From: Ornithinicoccus halotolerans
GTDB lineage: Bacteria; Actinomycetota; Actinomycetes; Actinomycetales; Dermatophilaceae
Direction: 5' to 3'
Assembly: GCF_009602535.1 (NCBI RefSeq)
Contig: NZ_WIQI01000023.1
Span: forward strand, 1-32,638
Length of the DNA stretch: 32,638 bases
Position numbers and translations under genes: made by a program. This document shows, piece after piece, positions 16,528 to 25,018 of the stretch. The notes under the pieces are model-generated. The model saw only the letters and a program-made list of their open reading frames with translations, ran no database searches and was not told the DNA's origin. Each line of letters starts with the position of its first letter. Positions within the stretch are counted from its first letter, which is position 1.

Positions 16528-18212
16528 GGTTGCCGCGGCGGTCCGGCCAGAGCCAGGTGCTGGTGCAGCTGGGAGACGACGACGGACCCCTCGCCGACGG
16601 CGGCCGCGACCCGCTTGACGGAGCCGCTGCGCACGTCCCCGACGGCGAACATCCCCGGCAGTGAGGTCTCGTAGGACAGCACCGGCCGGCCGGGCCACCG
16701 GTCGACGCCGGTCACGACATAGCCACGCTCGTCCAGCGCCACCGAGTCCGGCAGCCACCCCGTGTGAGGGGCGGCGCCGATCATCACGAACAGCCCCTCG
16801 GTGGGCAGCACCCGCCGCTCCCCCGTGGCCCGGTCGGCCACGGTCACCTCCGTCAGCCAGTCCTCTCCGGCGCCGTCCACGACCTCGGCGCCCGGCAGCA
16901 CGGTGATCCGGTCGCTACTGGCGATCTCGTCGATGAGGTACTGCGACATGGTGCTGGACAGGTCCGGCGCGCGGACCACGATCGTGACGTGAGCGGCATA
17001 CCGCTGCAGGTGCAGGGCCGCCTGGCCGGCGGAGTTGCCGCCGCCGACCACCATCGCGTGGGTCCCGCGCAGGCCGTGCGCCTCGGAGACGTTGGCGCCG
17101 TAGAAAACGCCGGCACCCACGAGCCGCTCCAGGGCCGTGACCCCCAGCCTGCGGTAGGCGACGCCGGTAGCCAGCACGACCGTCCGCGCCCGCACCTCGC
17201 CGGCGCCCTCGAGCTCGACGCGGAACCCGGCGTCCTCGGCGTGGACCGCGGTCACCGGCCGGGTCAGCACGAACCGGGTGCCGAAGACCCACGCCTGCTG
17301 GAATCCGCGCTGGGCCAGCTCGGCGCCGCCCAGCCCGCGGGAGAAGCCGAGGTAGTTGCGGATCAGCGAGCTGGTGCCCGCCTGCCCGCCGAGGGCACGG
17401 TGCTCCAGGCACAGCACGTTCAGTCCCTCCGACGACGCGGACACCGCAGCGGCCAGTCCGGCGGGTCCCGCACCGACCACGACGACGTCGACGTCGCGGT
17501 CCTCGGCCGCCAGGTCGGTCCGCAGACCCCACGCCTCCGCCAGCGCCGCGTCGGTGGGGTCGAGCAGCACGGTTCCCCCGACCGCGGGCATCCAGACCAC
17601 CAGGGGCCCGGTCGTGGCGTCCGCGCCCGGCACGCCGACCCGCCGGAGCACCTCGGCCGCCGCGGCCGTGCCCCGGTCCAGGAACGCGTGCGGGATGCCG
17701 TTGCGGGTCAGGAAGCCGCGCACGTCGTGGCCGCGACGGTCGCGGGCGGCTCCGACGACCACCACCTCCCGCTCGGCGCTGGCCACGGCCCGGGACCACG
17801 CCTGCACGAACTCACTCACGGTCCGGTTGAACAGCTCATCGGGGGTCGTCCACGGCTTCAGCACGTAGTAGCTGATGTCGCCGCGCGCCATCGCCTGCAG
17901 GATCTCGGTGGCGGTCTGCCGGTGCGCCCAGCCGCCCCATGGGACCAGCAGGGCACGGCCGGCGTCGGGGTGCAGGGTGCGCACCCGCGCCAGCAGCGCC
18001 GCTCCTGGCTGGTCGGGCAGCCACGGGTCGGCGAGCACGAGAGCGACCGGATGACTGAGCTCGGCGGCCCGCTCCAGGTGGCGCAGCGCATCACGGGCCG
18101 CGGTCTCGCCGCGCACGGCGTAGTCGGCGCCGAAGCGGCGACTCAGCTCTCCCTCAGTGCGCGAGAGTGCTTCCGGGTCCGGGTCGACGGCCAAGATCAC
18201 GGGCCGAACCAC
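16524..18212 (-). CDS. Receiver domain fused to thioredoxin-reductase-like FAD/NAD(P)H flavoprotein
   Basis: A 562-residue, likely cytoplasmic, fusion. Residues 1-130 form a response-regulator receiver: acidic Asp10/Asp12, likely phosphate acceptor Asp62 (VLADPWLP) and Lys119 (YVLKPW). Residues about 148-225 look like a thioredoxin/glutaredoxin-like unit without a CxxC. Residues 240-562 are a thioredoxin-reductase-type flavoprotein with FAD motif GAGPAG (247-252), NAD(P)H motif GGGNSA (390-395) and a late FAVGDVRSGSVKRV. At 372-375, where thioredoxin reductases have CATC, this protein has GANV, so it cannot run the usual disulfide cycle. The start is GTG 18212, with a poorly spaced GGGAG. Its stop overlaps the cyclase start. 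No histidine kinase is nearby. Confidence 0.9.
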   Translation of the reverse strand: MVRPVILAVDPDPEALSRTEGELSRRFGADYAVRGETAARDALRHLERAAELSHPVALVLADPWLPDQPGAALLARVRTLHPDAGRALLVPWGGWAHRQTATEILQAMARGDISYYVLKPWTTPDELFNRTVSEFVQAWSRAVASAEREVVVVGAARDRRGHDVRGFLTRNGIPHAFLDRGTAAAAEVLRRVGVPGADATTGPLVVWMPAVGGTVLLDPTDAALAEAWGLRTDLAAEDRDVDVVVVGAGPAGLAAAVSASSEGLNVLCLEHRALGGQAGTSSLIRNYLGFSRGLGGAELAQRGFQQAWVFGTRFVLTRPVTAVHAEDAGFRVELEGAGEVRARTVVLATGVAYRRLGVTALERLVGAGVFYGANVSEAHGLRGTHAMVVGGGNSAGQAALHLQRYAAHVTIVVRAPDLSSTMSQYLIDEIASSDRITVLPGAEVVDGAGEDWLTEVTVADRATGERRVLPTEGLFVMIGAAPHTGWLPDSVALDERGYVVTGVDRWPGRPVLSYETSLPGMFAVGDVRSGSVKRVAAAVGEGSVVVSQLHQHLALAGPPRQP

Positions 18213-18274
18213 GCTGGCAGGCTACTCCCGCCGCAACGTCCCGCACCAGGGTCCGGGCCGGCAGGCACCGGATT

Positions 18275-18291
18275 GCATGGGCAACCCATGC
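18275..18291. promoter_or_regulatory. Perfect inverted repeat between tetR and the receiver-flavoprotein gene
   Basis: GCATGGG and CCCATGC (seven-base arms, CAA loop) lie in the 99-bp gap after the tetR stop and about 63 bp before the flavoprotein start. It may be an operator for the flavoprotein/cyclase pair or a terminator of tetR. No T-run follows. Confidence 0.4.
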
Positions 18292-18311
18292 CGTTCGCGG
18301 CGAGGCGACCT

Positions 18312-18962
18312 TCAGCACGCGTCCTGGGAGATCACCTGCGCCGACGCTCGTGCGTCCGAGGAGTGATCAGGAGTGGGGGCTGCTTGGAGGCTGGCAGCAG
18401 CAGTGACGCCTCGCACGGCCTCCCGGATCCGGATTGCGGCGACGTCGGGGTCGGGTCGACCGGCGTCCAGCCAGGCCAGGGCGGCGGCGATGGTGACGGT
18501 GGGCGCCAGATGTGCTGCCCACTGGGCCCAGTCTGAGTTGGGGATGGAGGCCGCGAGCTGATCGCGAGCCGTGGCGGCCATCTCGGCGGTGAAGGCGTCG
18601 ACATCGCCTCGGAAGGCGGGTTCTCGCACCGCGTGAGCGAACAGCACCCGAAACCCGTCCGGGTCGCCGGCTGCGGTCCTCAGGAGGTCGTCGATGATCC
18701 GCTCGGTGTAGGGGGGATCGCCGACCGCGGCCTGCACGCGAGTACGGGCACGGTCCAGCACAGCGCGGTACAACTCGGACTTGGACGTGAAGTGGCGGTA
18801 GAGGATCGCCCGGCTGACCCCGGCTGCCACAGCGACCTCATCCAAACCGGTGGCCGTGTACCCGGCGTGAGCGAAAGCACCGGTGGCCGCGGTCAGGATC
18901 TGTTCTCGGCGAGCGGCACGCGGAAGCCTGCGCACCTGCCGGGGGCCCACCGCATCGCTCAC
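18312..18962 (-). CDS. TetR/AcrR family transcriptional repressor
   Basis: A 216-residue regulator. The N-terminal helix-turn-helix (about 18-64) shows AARREQILTAATGAFAHAGY, then VAVAAGVSRAILYRHFTSKSELYRAVL, the classical TetR pattern. The C-terminal ligand domain (about 75-200) has no signature I can read. GTG 18962 has no ribosome site, but TACAGT (18974-18969) lies six bases upstream, so it is probably leaderless. It is divergent from a flavin monooxygenase gene, the usual arrangement for a repressor and its target. It may also affect the flavoprotein gene behind it. Confidence 0.93.
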   Translation of the reverse strand: MSDAVGPRQVRRLPRAARREQILTAATGAFAHAGYTATGLDEVAVAAGVSRAILYRHFTSKSELYRAVLDRARTRVQAAVGDPPYTERIIDDLLRTAAGDPDGFRVLFAHAVREPAFRGDVDAFTAEMAATARDQLAASIPNSDWAQWAAHLAPTVTIAAALAWLDAGRPDPDVAAIRIREAVRGVTAAASLQAAPTPDHSSDARASAQVISQDAC

Positions 18963-18968
18963 CCTGCC

Positions 18969-19004
18969 ACTGTAGACACCGACATGTATACGCTGCTGTC
19001 AACA
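18969..19004. promoter_or_regulatory. Candidate TetR operator with three TGTNNAC repeats
   Basis: Between tetR and the monooxygenase lie TGTAGACA (18971-18978), TGTATACG (18985-18992) and TGTCAACA (18997-19004), spaced 14 and 12 bp apart. The first overlaps the presumed tetR -10 (TACAGT on minus, 18974-18969). Binding by the adjacent TetR would repress both directions. The repeats are visible; their role is inferred. Confidence 0.4.
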
Positions 19005-19027
19005 AGCTGTCCCAGATTGGAGCGGGT

Positions 19028-20134
19028 GTGTCAGTCCCAGGTGACGACCCCACTGACGTGGCTCGCGAGCGCGTCGTGGGGGTGGTCGTGGTCGGGGCCG
19101 GCCAAGCCGGGCTCGCTGCTGGCTATCACCTCTCCCGTCGGGGGAGCGACGTGCTCATCCTCGATGCTGCCGACTCCGTCGGTGACAGTTGGCGGGCCCG
19201 GTGGGACTCCCTGCGCCTGTTCACCCCGGCGGGCTTCAACTCCATGCCGGGCATGCCGTTCCCGGGACCGGCCTCAGCCCACCGAACCAAGGACGCCATG
19301 GCGGACCACCTGGCGCGCTACGCCGAGCACTTCGCCCTCCCGGTGCTCCTGGGGGTGAGAGTGCGACGAGCCTGGCGTGATGGTGAGACATTCGTGGTCG
19401 ACACCAACCAGGGACGATGGCGCGCCGGCGCCCTCATCGTGGCAACCGGTGCCCACCAGACACCGGCCATCCCGGACTTCGCGGCCGAGCTGGACACCGG
19501 CGTGACCCAGTCGCACGTGGGCGACTACCGACGGCCCAGTCAGCTGCCGGCCGGGCCGGTGCTGGTCGTGGGCGCCGGCAACTCCGGCGCGGAAGTCGCC
19601 CTCGACCTGGCTACCGAACCCAACGCTGCGCGCGAGGTGCATCTGGCCGGACGCGAGGTTGGACACATTCCTCAGCTGGGGCCATGGACCTTCCAGATCC
19701 TGCAACGTGCCGGCCGGGCCGGAGCAACGCTGGCTCAGCGCGGGCTACGCGGACGTGGGGATCCCCTCGGCCGCATCCGCCCCGGCCAACTCCACGCCGC
19801 CGGCGTGCAGCGGCACCCCCGCGTAGTCGGAGTGCGAGACGGGTTGCCACTGCTCGACGATGGCCGCAGCATCGAAGTGGCATCGGTGATCTGGTGCACC
19901 GGCTTTCGCGCTGACTACAGCTGGCTGGACCTCGATGCTGCCGTCGACACCCACGGCCGACTGCGCCACCGAGGTGGAGTCCTCCAGGACCAGCCACGCC
20001 TGTACGCCGTGGGACTGCCCTACCAACGTTCGATAGCCTCGCACCTCGTCGGCGGCGTAGGCGCCGACGCCCGGTACGTCGTCAACCATCTGCTCACGCG
20101 GCACGCCCGCCGTCTGGGAACCTCAGTACGGTGA
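19028..20134 (+). CDS. FAD-dependent flavin monooxygenase-like oxidoreductase (CzcO/FMO type)
   Basis: A 368-residue, soluble, two-dinucleotide-fold flavoprotein. The FAD motif is GAGQAG (about 23-28) in VVVVGAGQAGLAAGYHLSRRG, followed by SWRARWDSLRLFTP, typical of CzcO/YhjL-type monooxygenases. The NADPH motif is GAGNSG, and a late VIWCTGFRADYSWL is the conserved ATG/CTG segment. Members oxygenate N-, S- or carbonyl compounds using NADPH; the substrate is unknown. GTG 19028 has GGAG five bases upstream. It is divergent from tetR and probably its target. Its base use, like that of tetR, looks slightly less GC-rich than the neighbourhood, which could reflect acquisition. Confidence 0.9.
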   Translation: MSVPGDDPTDVARERVVGVVVVGAGQAGLAAGYHLSRRGSDVLILDAADSVGDSWRARWDSLRLFTPAGFNSMPGMPFPGPASAHRTKDAMADHLARYAEHFALPVLLGVRVRRAWRDGETFVVDTNQGRWRAGALIVATGAHQTPAIPDFAAELDTGVTQSHVGDYRRPSQLPAGPVLVVGAGNSGAEVALDLATEPNAAREVHLAGREVGHIPQLGPWTFQILQRAGRAGATLAQRGLRGRGDPLGRIRPGQLHAAGVQRHPRVVGVRDGLPLLDDGRSIEVASVIWCTGFRADYSWLDLDAAVDTHGRLRHRGGVLQDQPRLYAVGLPYQRSIASHLVGGVGADARYVVNHLLTRHARRLGTSVR

Positions 20135-20220
20135 CCGAACGGCGAGGCCGGAAGATGGGCGTAGCCGGGCTTGACGGGGCTTGTACCGCGTACTCGCCGG
20201 TGAGACGGCGGTCGAAGCGG

Positions 20221-20294
20221 TGGACGTGAAGGGACTCGAACCCCTGACCTCTCGCGTGTGAAGCGAACGCTCTAACCAACTGAGCTACACGTCC
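20221..20294 (-). tRNA. tRNA-Val (anticodon CAC)
   Basis: A full cloverleaf of 74 nt: acceptor GGACGTG pairs with CACGTCC, the D-arm is GCTC/GAGC, and the anticodon stem TTCGC/GCGAG carries loop TTCACAC. The T-arm is AGGGG-TTCGAGT-CCCTT and the discriminator base is A. The anticodon CAC reads GUG. The 3' CCA is not encoded (ACCG follows). A -10-like TAGAGT lies upstream at 20313-20308. Confidence 0.95.
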
Positions 20295-20348
20295 TGGCGC
20301 GGACGGCACTCTAGCCTGCCGTCGCGGCCTCATCATAATCGGCCCCGG

Positions 20349-21851
20349 TTACCCCTTCCCGCGCCAGGGCCGCTCGAACGGCAGCCGCCAGGCGTGCGGG
20401 GCGACCAGCTGATGGATCGCGTTCGGCCCCCAGGAGCCAGGCGGGTAGGGCTTGGCCTCCGGCGGGTCAGCCAGCAGCGCCGCCGAGCGCTCCCAGAGCG
20501 ACTCGATGCCCTCGGCGGTGGTGAACAGGGTGTGGTCACCGCGCATCGCGTCCAGGATGAGCCGCTCGTAGGCCTCCAGCACCTCCTGCACCCGGCCGGT
20601 CTCACTGGCCGAGAACTGCATCGACAGCTTCTCCAGCCGCATACCCGGCCCGGGCCGCTTGCCGTAGAACGACAGTGACACCTTGGAGTCGTCGGCCAGG
20701 TCGAAGGTCAGGTGGTCGGGTCCGGCCGAGCCGACGCCGGAGTGCCGCGGGAACATCGAGCGGGGCGCCTCCTTGAAGGCGATCGAGATGATCCGGGCGC
20801 CCTGGGCCAGCCGCTTGCCGGTGCGCAGGTAGAACGGCACCCCGGCCCAGCGCCAGTTGTCCAGCCCCACCCGCATCGCGATGAAGGTCTCGGTGTCCGA
20901 GTCGTCGGCCACCCCCTCCATGTCCCGGTAGCCCTCGAACTGGCCCCGGACCACTGCGGCAGGGTCGATCGGCAGCAGCGAGCGGAACACCTTGTTCTTC
21001 TCCTCGCTGATCGAGCGCGGCTCCAGGGCCGTCGGGGGCTCCATGGCGACGAAGGCCATCACCTGGAACAGGTGGGTGACCACCATGTCCTTGTAGGCGC
21101 CGGTGGCCTCGTAGAAGGCGGCCCGCTGGTCCAGTCCGAGCTGCTCGGGGATGTCGATCTGCACGTGGTCGATGAAGTTGCGGTTCCAGATCGGCTCGAA
21201 CAGGCCGTTGGCGAACCGGAACGCGAGGATGTTCTGGGCCGCCTCCTTGCCGAGGAAGTGGTCGATCCGGAAGATCTGCCCCTCATCGAAGGTCTCGTGG
21301 ACCTGCTTGTTGAGGGCGACCGCGCTCTGCAGGTCGGTGCCGAACGGCTTCTCCATGATCACGTGCGAGTTCTGGACCAGGTCGGCCGCGCGCAGGGTGT
21401 CGATGACCGCTGGAGCGGCCCTCGGCGGCACCGACAGGTAGTGCAGCCGGCACACGTCCGGGCCCAGCTTGGCCTCGCCCTCCCGGACCGCCTCGGCCAG
21501 CCCGGCGGCGCCGGCCGACTGCGGGACGTAGTGCAGGCTCGCGCAGAACCGGGCCCACTGCTCCTCGGTCAGCGGGTGCTTGCCGAACTCGTCCAGCGCC
21601 GCCCGCGCGAACTTGCGGAACCGCTCGTCGTCGTAGTCCTCCAGGGAGGTGCCCACCACCTGGATCGCCGGCGCCAGGTCGGACAGCACCAGGTGGGCCA
21701 GTCCCGGCAGCAGCTTGCGCCGGGCCAGGTCGCCGGTCGCGCCGAACAGCACCACGACGTGGGGGGCCACCGGCTCGAGGGCACCCCGGTTGGTGGTGGC
21801 CGGCCCGGCCGGGTAGGAGATGGTCTGTGCGCGTCGTCTGGTCTCGGCCAC
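20349..21851 (-). CDS. zwf: Glucose-6-phosphate 1-dehydrogenase
   Basis: Cytoplasmic enzyme that oxidises glucose 6-phosphate to 6-phosphogluconolactone with NAD(P)+, the entry to the oxidative pentose phosphate pathway. It has 500 residues from GTG 21851, a normal length. The dinucleotide fold shows GATGDLA (37-43), then EKPFGTDL with Lys168, and the active-site signature RIDHFLGKE (195-203, His198). The C-terminal domain is complete to WRLPFERPW. GTG 21851 has no spaced ribosome site, but a promoter sits right before it, so it is likely leaderless. A later GTG (residue 28) is possible. No pgl, opcA or tal gene is next to it, unlike many actinobacterial zwf loci. Confidence 0.96.
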   Translation of the reverse strand: MAETRRRAQTISYPAGPATTNRGALEPVAPHVVVLFGATGDLARRKLLPGLAHLVLSDLAPAIQVVGTSLEDYDDERFRKFARAALDEFGKHPLTEEQWARFCASLHYVPQSAGAAGLAEAVREGEAKLGPDVCRLHYLSVPPRAAPAVIDTLRAADLVQNSHVIMEKPFGTDLQSAVALNKQVHETFDEGQIFRIDHFLGKEAAQNILAFRFANGLFEPIWNRNFIDHVQIDIPEQLGLDQRAAFYEATGAYKDMVVTHLFQVMAFVAMEPPTALEPRSISEEKNKVFRSLLPIDPAAVVRGQFEGYRDMEGVADDSDTETFIAMRVGLDNWRWAGVPFYLRTGKRLAQGARIISIAFKEAPRSMFPRHSGVGSAGPDHLTFDLADDSKVSLSFYGKRPGPGMRLEKLSMQFSASETGRVQEVLEAYERLILDAMRGDHTLFTTAEGIESLWERSAALLADPPEAKPYPPGSWGPNAIHQLVAPHAWRLPFERPWRGKG

Positions 21852-21857
21852 CTTCCG

Positions 21858-21886
21858 ATGGTGGCATCGACCCGCCCACCCTCCAA
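21858..21886 (-). promoter_or_regulatory. Candidate zwf promoter
   Basis: On the minus strand TTGGAG (21886-21881) and CACCAT (21863-21858) are separated by 17 bases. The -10 ends six bases before the GTG start of zwf, consistent with leaderless transcription. The -10 matches the consensus only partly. Confidence 0.4.
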
Positions 21887-21928
21887 CCGCAGCCCACCGC
21901 CGCCGACGGGCGGCCCGGCGGATCGCCG

Positions 21929-23119
21929 CTACCAGTCGGCCAGCCGCAGCAGCCGGTCGTCGTCCTCGGCGGGGTCGCCTCGGAAGGTGTTGCTCGTCAG
22001 CACCCACAGCGTCTCGCGGGGCCCGGTGACGACTGAGCGCAGCCGGCCGTAGTCCCCTGCCAGCAGCCGCTCCGGCTCCCCCACGTGCACCCCGTCCAAG
22101 GGCACCCGCCACAGCGACTCACCGCGCAGCGCCGCGACGTAGAGGTCACCGTCCGGCCCGACCGCCAGCCCGGAGGGCGAGGCCTCGCTGGTCGGCCAGG
22201 TCACCACCGGGTCGACGAAGTCCGGCTCACCGCCGGTGCCCTCGACGATCGGCCAGCCGTAGTTGCTTCCGGGCTCAATCAGGTTCACCTCGTCCCAGGC
22301 GTTGGCGCCGAACTCGCTGGCCCACAACCGCCCGGCGGCGTCCCAGCCCAGCCCCTGCACGTTGCGGTGCCCGAGGGACCAGACCGGCGAGCCCGGCTCC
22401 GGGTTCCCGGGGGCCGGCTCGCCCTCCGGGGTGATCCGCAGGATCTTGCCGCCCAGCGACCCGGGGTCCTGGGCCAGCTCCCCTGCCGAGGCGTCGCCCG
22501 TGGTGACGTAGAGGAAGCCGTCCGGGCCGAACGCCAGCCGACCTCCGTTGTGGTTGCCGGCCCGGGGGATGCCCTCGAGGAGCGTCTCGACCTCCGGCTC
22601 GGCCTCGGGGTCGACCAGGTCCGGGGTCACCCGGAGCACCCGGTTGTCCCCGGCCGTCGTGGCGTAGGCGTAGAAGGACTCGGCACCCGGGCCGTCACCG
22701 GGGTCGACGGCCAGCCCCAGCAGGCCGCCCTCGCCGTCAGCCGCCACGCCGGGCACGGTGGTCACCGGCTCCCGCTCGCCCGCGGGGCTGACCCGCCACA
22801 CTCGGGCGCTGTCCCGCTCCCCCACCAGGGCCGAGCCGTCCTCGCCCACGACCAGGCCCCACGGCACCTCGAGGCCGGAGGCCATCGCGGTGACCGGCTG
22901 CAGCGGAGGTGGCGGTTCCTCGGTCGGGACGGCCACGGCGTCCTCGGTCGGAGCGGTCGCGGGGTCCTCGGTCGGGGAGGTCGCGACGTCCTCGGGCGCG
23001 GTGGTGCGGTCGTGCTGTCCCACCTCGGCGGGCTGGTCAGCGCCGTCCGTGTCACCCGGGCTGCAGCCGGCCACGACCAGCAGTGCGGCTGCCGGCAGCC
23101 ACACCCGGGTCGCGGCCAC
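21929..23119 (-). CDS. PQQ-dependent sugar dehydrogenase-like lipoprotein (Gdh/sorbosone dehydrogenase family)
   Basis: A 396-residue protein exported and anchored as a lipoprotein: hydrophobic leader and lipobox VAGC with Cys19. A Thr/Pro/Glu/Asp linker with repeated PTED units (about 45-70) follows. The six-bladed propeller (about 75-396) carries family marks: VPWGLVV, GLLGLAVDP, GNHNGGRLAFGPDGFLYVTTGD (catalytic His in the NHNGG segment), SLGHRNVQGL and SNYGWP. Members oxidise aldose sugars or related substrates with pyrroloquinoline quinone. No PQQ synthesis gene is in the window. GTG 23119 lies seven bases after the upstream stop without a good ribosome site, suggesting coupled translation. 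Confidence 0.92.
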   Translation of the reverse strand: MAATRVWLPAAALLVVAGCSPGDTDGADQPAEVGQHDRTTAPEDVATSPTEDPATAPTEDAVAVPTEEPPPPLQPVTAMASGLEVPWGLVVGEDGSALVGERDSARVWRVSPAGEREPVTTVPGVAADGEGGLLGLAVDPGDGPGAESFYAYATTAGDNRVLRVTPDLVDPEAEPEVETLLEGIPRAGNHNGGRLAFGPDGFLYVTTGDASAGELAQDPGSLGGKILRITPEGEPAPGNPEPGSPVWSLGHRNVQGLGWDAAGRLWASEFGANAWDEVNLIEPGSNYGWPIVEGTGGEPDFVDPVVTWPTSEASPSGLAVGPDGDLYVAALRGESLWRVPLDGVHVGEPERLLAGDYGRLRSVVTGPRETLWVLTSNTFRGDPAEDDDRLLRLADW

Positions 23120-23126
23120 CGTCAGC

Positions 23127-24020
23127 TCACGGGTCGTCGCGCTCGGCCGCGCGCTTGGCGAACAGGTCCATCAGCCGCCTGGTCACCGGCCCGGGTGCGT
23201 CCAGCTCCCGCTCCTGCAGGTCCGGCGCGGGCAGCTCGCCGGCCAGCGTCGTCACGCCGGGCACCACGCGGATTCGCTCCACCGCCTGGGCGTCGCGGAC
23301 GCTGGAGGTGATGAAGACCTCCTCGGCCGTGGCCAGCTCCGCCAGCGGCACCGGCTCCTCCGCCACGTCGATGCCCTCCTCCCGGGCCCACTCCAGCAGC
23401 AGGGTGCGGGTGATCCCGGCCAGCGGCCCGGCCAACAGCGGCGGGGTGCGGACGACGCCGCCGGAGACGACGAAGACGTTGGAGCCGGTGCCCTCGCACA
23501 GCTCCCCCGCGGTGTTGGCGAACAGCGCCTCGGTGCCGCCCAGCTCCTTGGCCGCGGCCAGCGCCACGACGTTGTCGGCGTAGGAGGTCGTCTTCAGGCC
23601 CACCGTGACCCCGCGCTCGTTGCGCACCCACGGCACCACCGCGACCGTCGTGGCCTCCGGCGGCCGGGCCATCGCCACCGCGGTGACGATGTAGGTCGCC
23701 TCCCCCTCGAGCCGGTCCGAGCCCAGCGGCCCGGGCCCGGCAGTCACGGTGTACCGCAGCCGGCCGAACGCCATCGGCTCCTGTAGGACGGCGTCGATCC
23801 CCTCCTGGACGCGGTCCCGGTCCAACCTCGGCAGTCCGAGCCCGGCGAGCGACCGGTCCATCCGGTCGTGGTGGCGGGTCAGGGCGAACACCTGGCCGTC
23901 GACGACCTTGGCGGTCTCGAACACCCCGTCCCCGACCGTGACGCCGTGGTCGACCGCGACGAGCGCCGGCCCCTCGTCCGCGCGCCGGCCGTTGACCCAG
24001 ATCCGCACCTGCTCGCTCAT
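23127..24020 (-). CDS. Class IV PLP aminotransferase, probable aminodeoxychorismate lyase
   Basis: A 297-residue cytoplasmic PLP enzyme of the BCAT/ADC-lyase/D-amino acid aminotransferase fold. The start IWVNGRRAD, then HGVTVGDGVFETAKVVDG, GLKTTSYADN with PLP-binding Lys143, and GELCEGTGSNVFVV (Glu176) are diagnostic. The size and the N-terminal GDGVFET pattern fit 4-amino-4-deoxychorismate lyase (PabC, making p-aminobenzoate for folate) better than a branched-chain aminotransferase, but the separation is not certain. ATG 24020 has AGGTGG at a good distance, and the ATG overlaps the stop of the upstream cyclodeaminase gene (ATGA). No pabA/pabB is adjacent. Confidence 0.9.
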   Translation of the reverse strand: MSEQVRIWVNGRRADEGPALVAVDHGVTVGDGVFETAKVVDGQVFALTRHHDRMDRSLAGLGLPRLDRDRVQEGIDAVLQEPMAFGRLRYTVTAGPGPLGSDRLEGEATYIVTAVAMARPPEATTVAVVPWVRNERGVTVGLKTTSYADNVVALAAAKELGGTEALFANTAGELCEGTGSNVFVVSGGVVRTPPLLAGPLAGITRTLLLEWAREEGIDVAEEPVPLAELATAEEVFITSSVRDAQAVERIRVVPGVTTLAGELPAPDLQERELDAPGPVTRRLMDLFAKRAAERDDP

Positions 24021-25018
24021 GGCCCCACCTTGGCACGGCCAGCGCCGGGCGGGTCCGCCGACCCGCCGCCGTCCGCACCGGCCGCGGCGTGGTGCGCGGC
24101 CGTGGCCACCACCAGGTCCTCCCAGGCCATGCCGCTGCCCTTGAACACGCGGGGACCGGCGCCCCAGGGCTGCAGCTGCGCCCGGTCCCGTGCCAGCTCG
24201 GCGACGCCGACCAGTGCGGCAGGGTCCAGGAGTCCCTCCTGCACGGCCAGCACCACGTCGCCGGCCTCCCGTAGCGCGGTGTCGCGGTCCTCCACCACGA
24301 CGGTCGAGCGGGCCAGCAGCGCACCGTCCAGCTCCCGGGCGGCGGGGTGGTGGCTGCCCACCGCCACCACGCAGCTGCCGTCCCGGACGAGGGCGCCGTC
24401 CAGCACCGGTGTCCGGCTGGAGGTGCAGCACGCCACCACATCGGCCTCACCGACCGCCTCCGCCCCGACCGGCCGGGCGGCGACTCCCTCTTCCCGCAGC
24501 CGGGCCACCAGCGCGTCCCGCCGACCGGGGTCTCGCCCGCACACCCCCACATCGGTCAGCGGGCGCACCGCACGCAACGCGTGCACGTGCCCCCACGCCT
24601 GCGGGCCGCTGCCGAACACCACCAACCGCGCGGCGTCCGGGCGCGCCAGCACCGCGGCCGCCCAGGCGCTCACCGCCGGGGTCCGCAGCGTGGTCAGCGC
24701 CGTCCCGTCGACGAGGGCACGCAGGGTCAGCGTCGCCGCGTCCAGCAGCAGGTAGGTCCCCTGGATCCGCGGCAGTCCCCGCTCCGGGTTCCCCGGTGCG
24801 ACGCCGGCGACCTTGACCCCGGCCGAGCCGCCCCACTCGGCCGGCATCAGCAGCAGCTCACCGGCCGCGACCGGGACCGCCTGCCGGGCAGGGACCTGGG
24901 CCGGGTCCAGCCCGGCCGCCAGCGCCTCCCCCACCGCCTGGACCGCACCGGCCCACCCCAGGTTCTCGAACAGCTCTCGCTCCCCCAGCCACGGCGGTGG
25001 CACGACCGGCTCATCCAT
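24017..25018 (-). CDS. Ornithine cyclodeaminase / mu-crystallin family protein
   Basis: A 333-residue cytoplasmic NAD(P)-binding protein. Family marks are visible: SAGVKVAGVAPGNPERGLP, then IQGTYLLLDAATLTLRALVDGTALT and RTPAVSAWAA, the Rossmann motif GSGPQA in VVFGSGPQAWGHVHAL, and the late VFKGSGMAWEDL. Members include ornithine cyclodeaminase, alanine dehydrogenase and ketimine reductases; I cannot tell which applies. ATG 25018 lacks a ribosome site. A -10-like TAGCGT lies seven bases before it, so the operon of this gene, the aminotransferase and the sugar dehydrogenase probably starts leaderless here. It is divergent from the DUF1697 gene. Confidence 0.9.
   Translation of the reverse strand: MDEPVVPPPWLGERELFENLGWAGAVQAVGEALAAGLDPAQVPARQAVPVAAGELLLMPAEWGGSAGVKVAGVAPGNPERGLPRIQGTYLLLDAATLTLRALVDGTALTTLRTPAVSAWAAAVLARPDAARLVVFGSGPQAWGHVHALRAVRPLTDVGVCGRDPGRRDALVARLREEGVAARPVGAEAVGEADVVACCTSSRTPVLDGALVRDGSCVVAVGSHHPAARELDGALLARSTVVVEDRDTALREAGDVVLAVQEGLLDPAALVGVAELARDRAQLQPWGAGPRVFKGSGMAWEDLVVATAAHHAAAGADGGGSADPPGAGRAKVGP

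Noticed and set aside
18220-20220. Attachment-site repeat bounding the tetR/monooxygenase region
   Set aside because: I found no copy of the tRNA-Val 3' end on the far side and no integrase gene, so no mobile element is called.
21852-22112. Upstream extension of the zwf frame
   Set aside because: It overlaps the end of the sugar dehydrogenase gene and has no G6PD sequence; the promoter at 21858-21886 would lie inside it.
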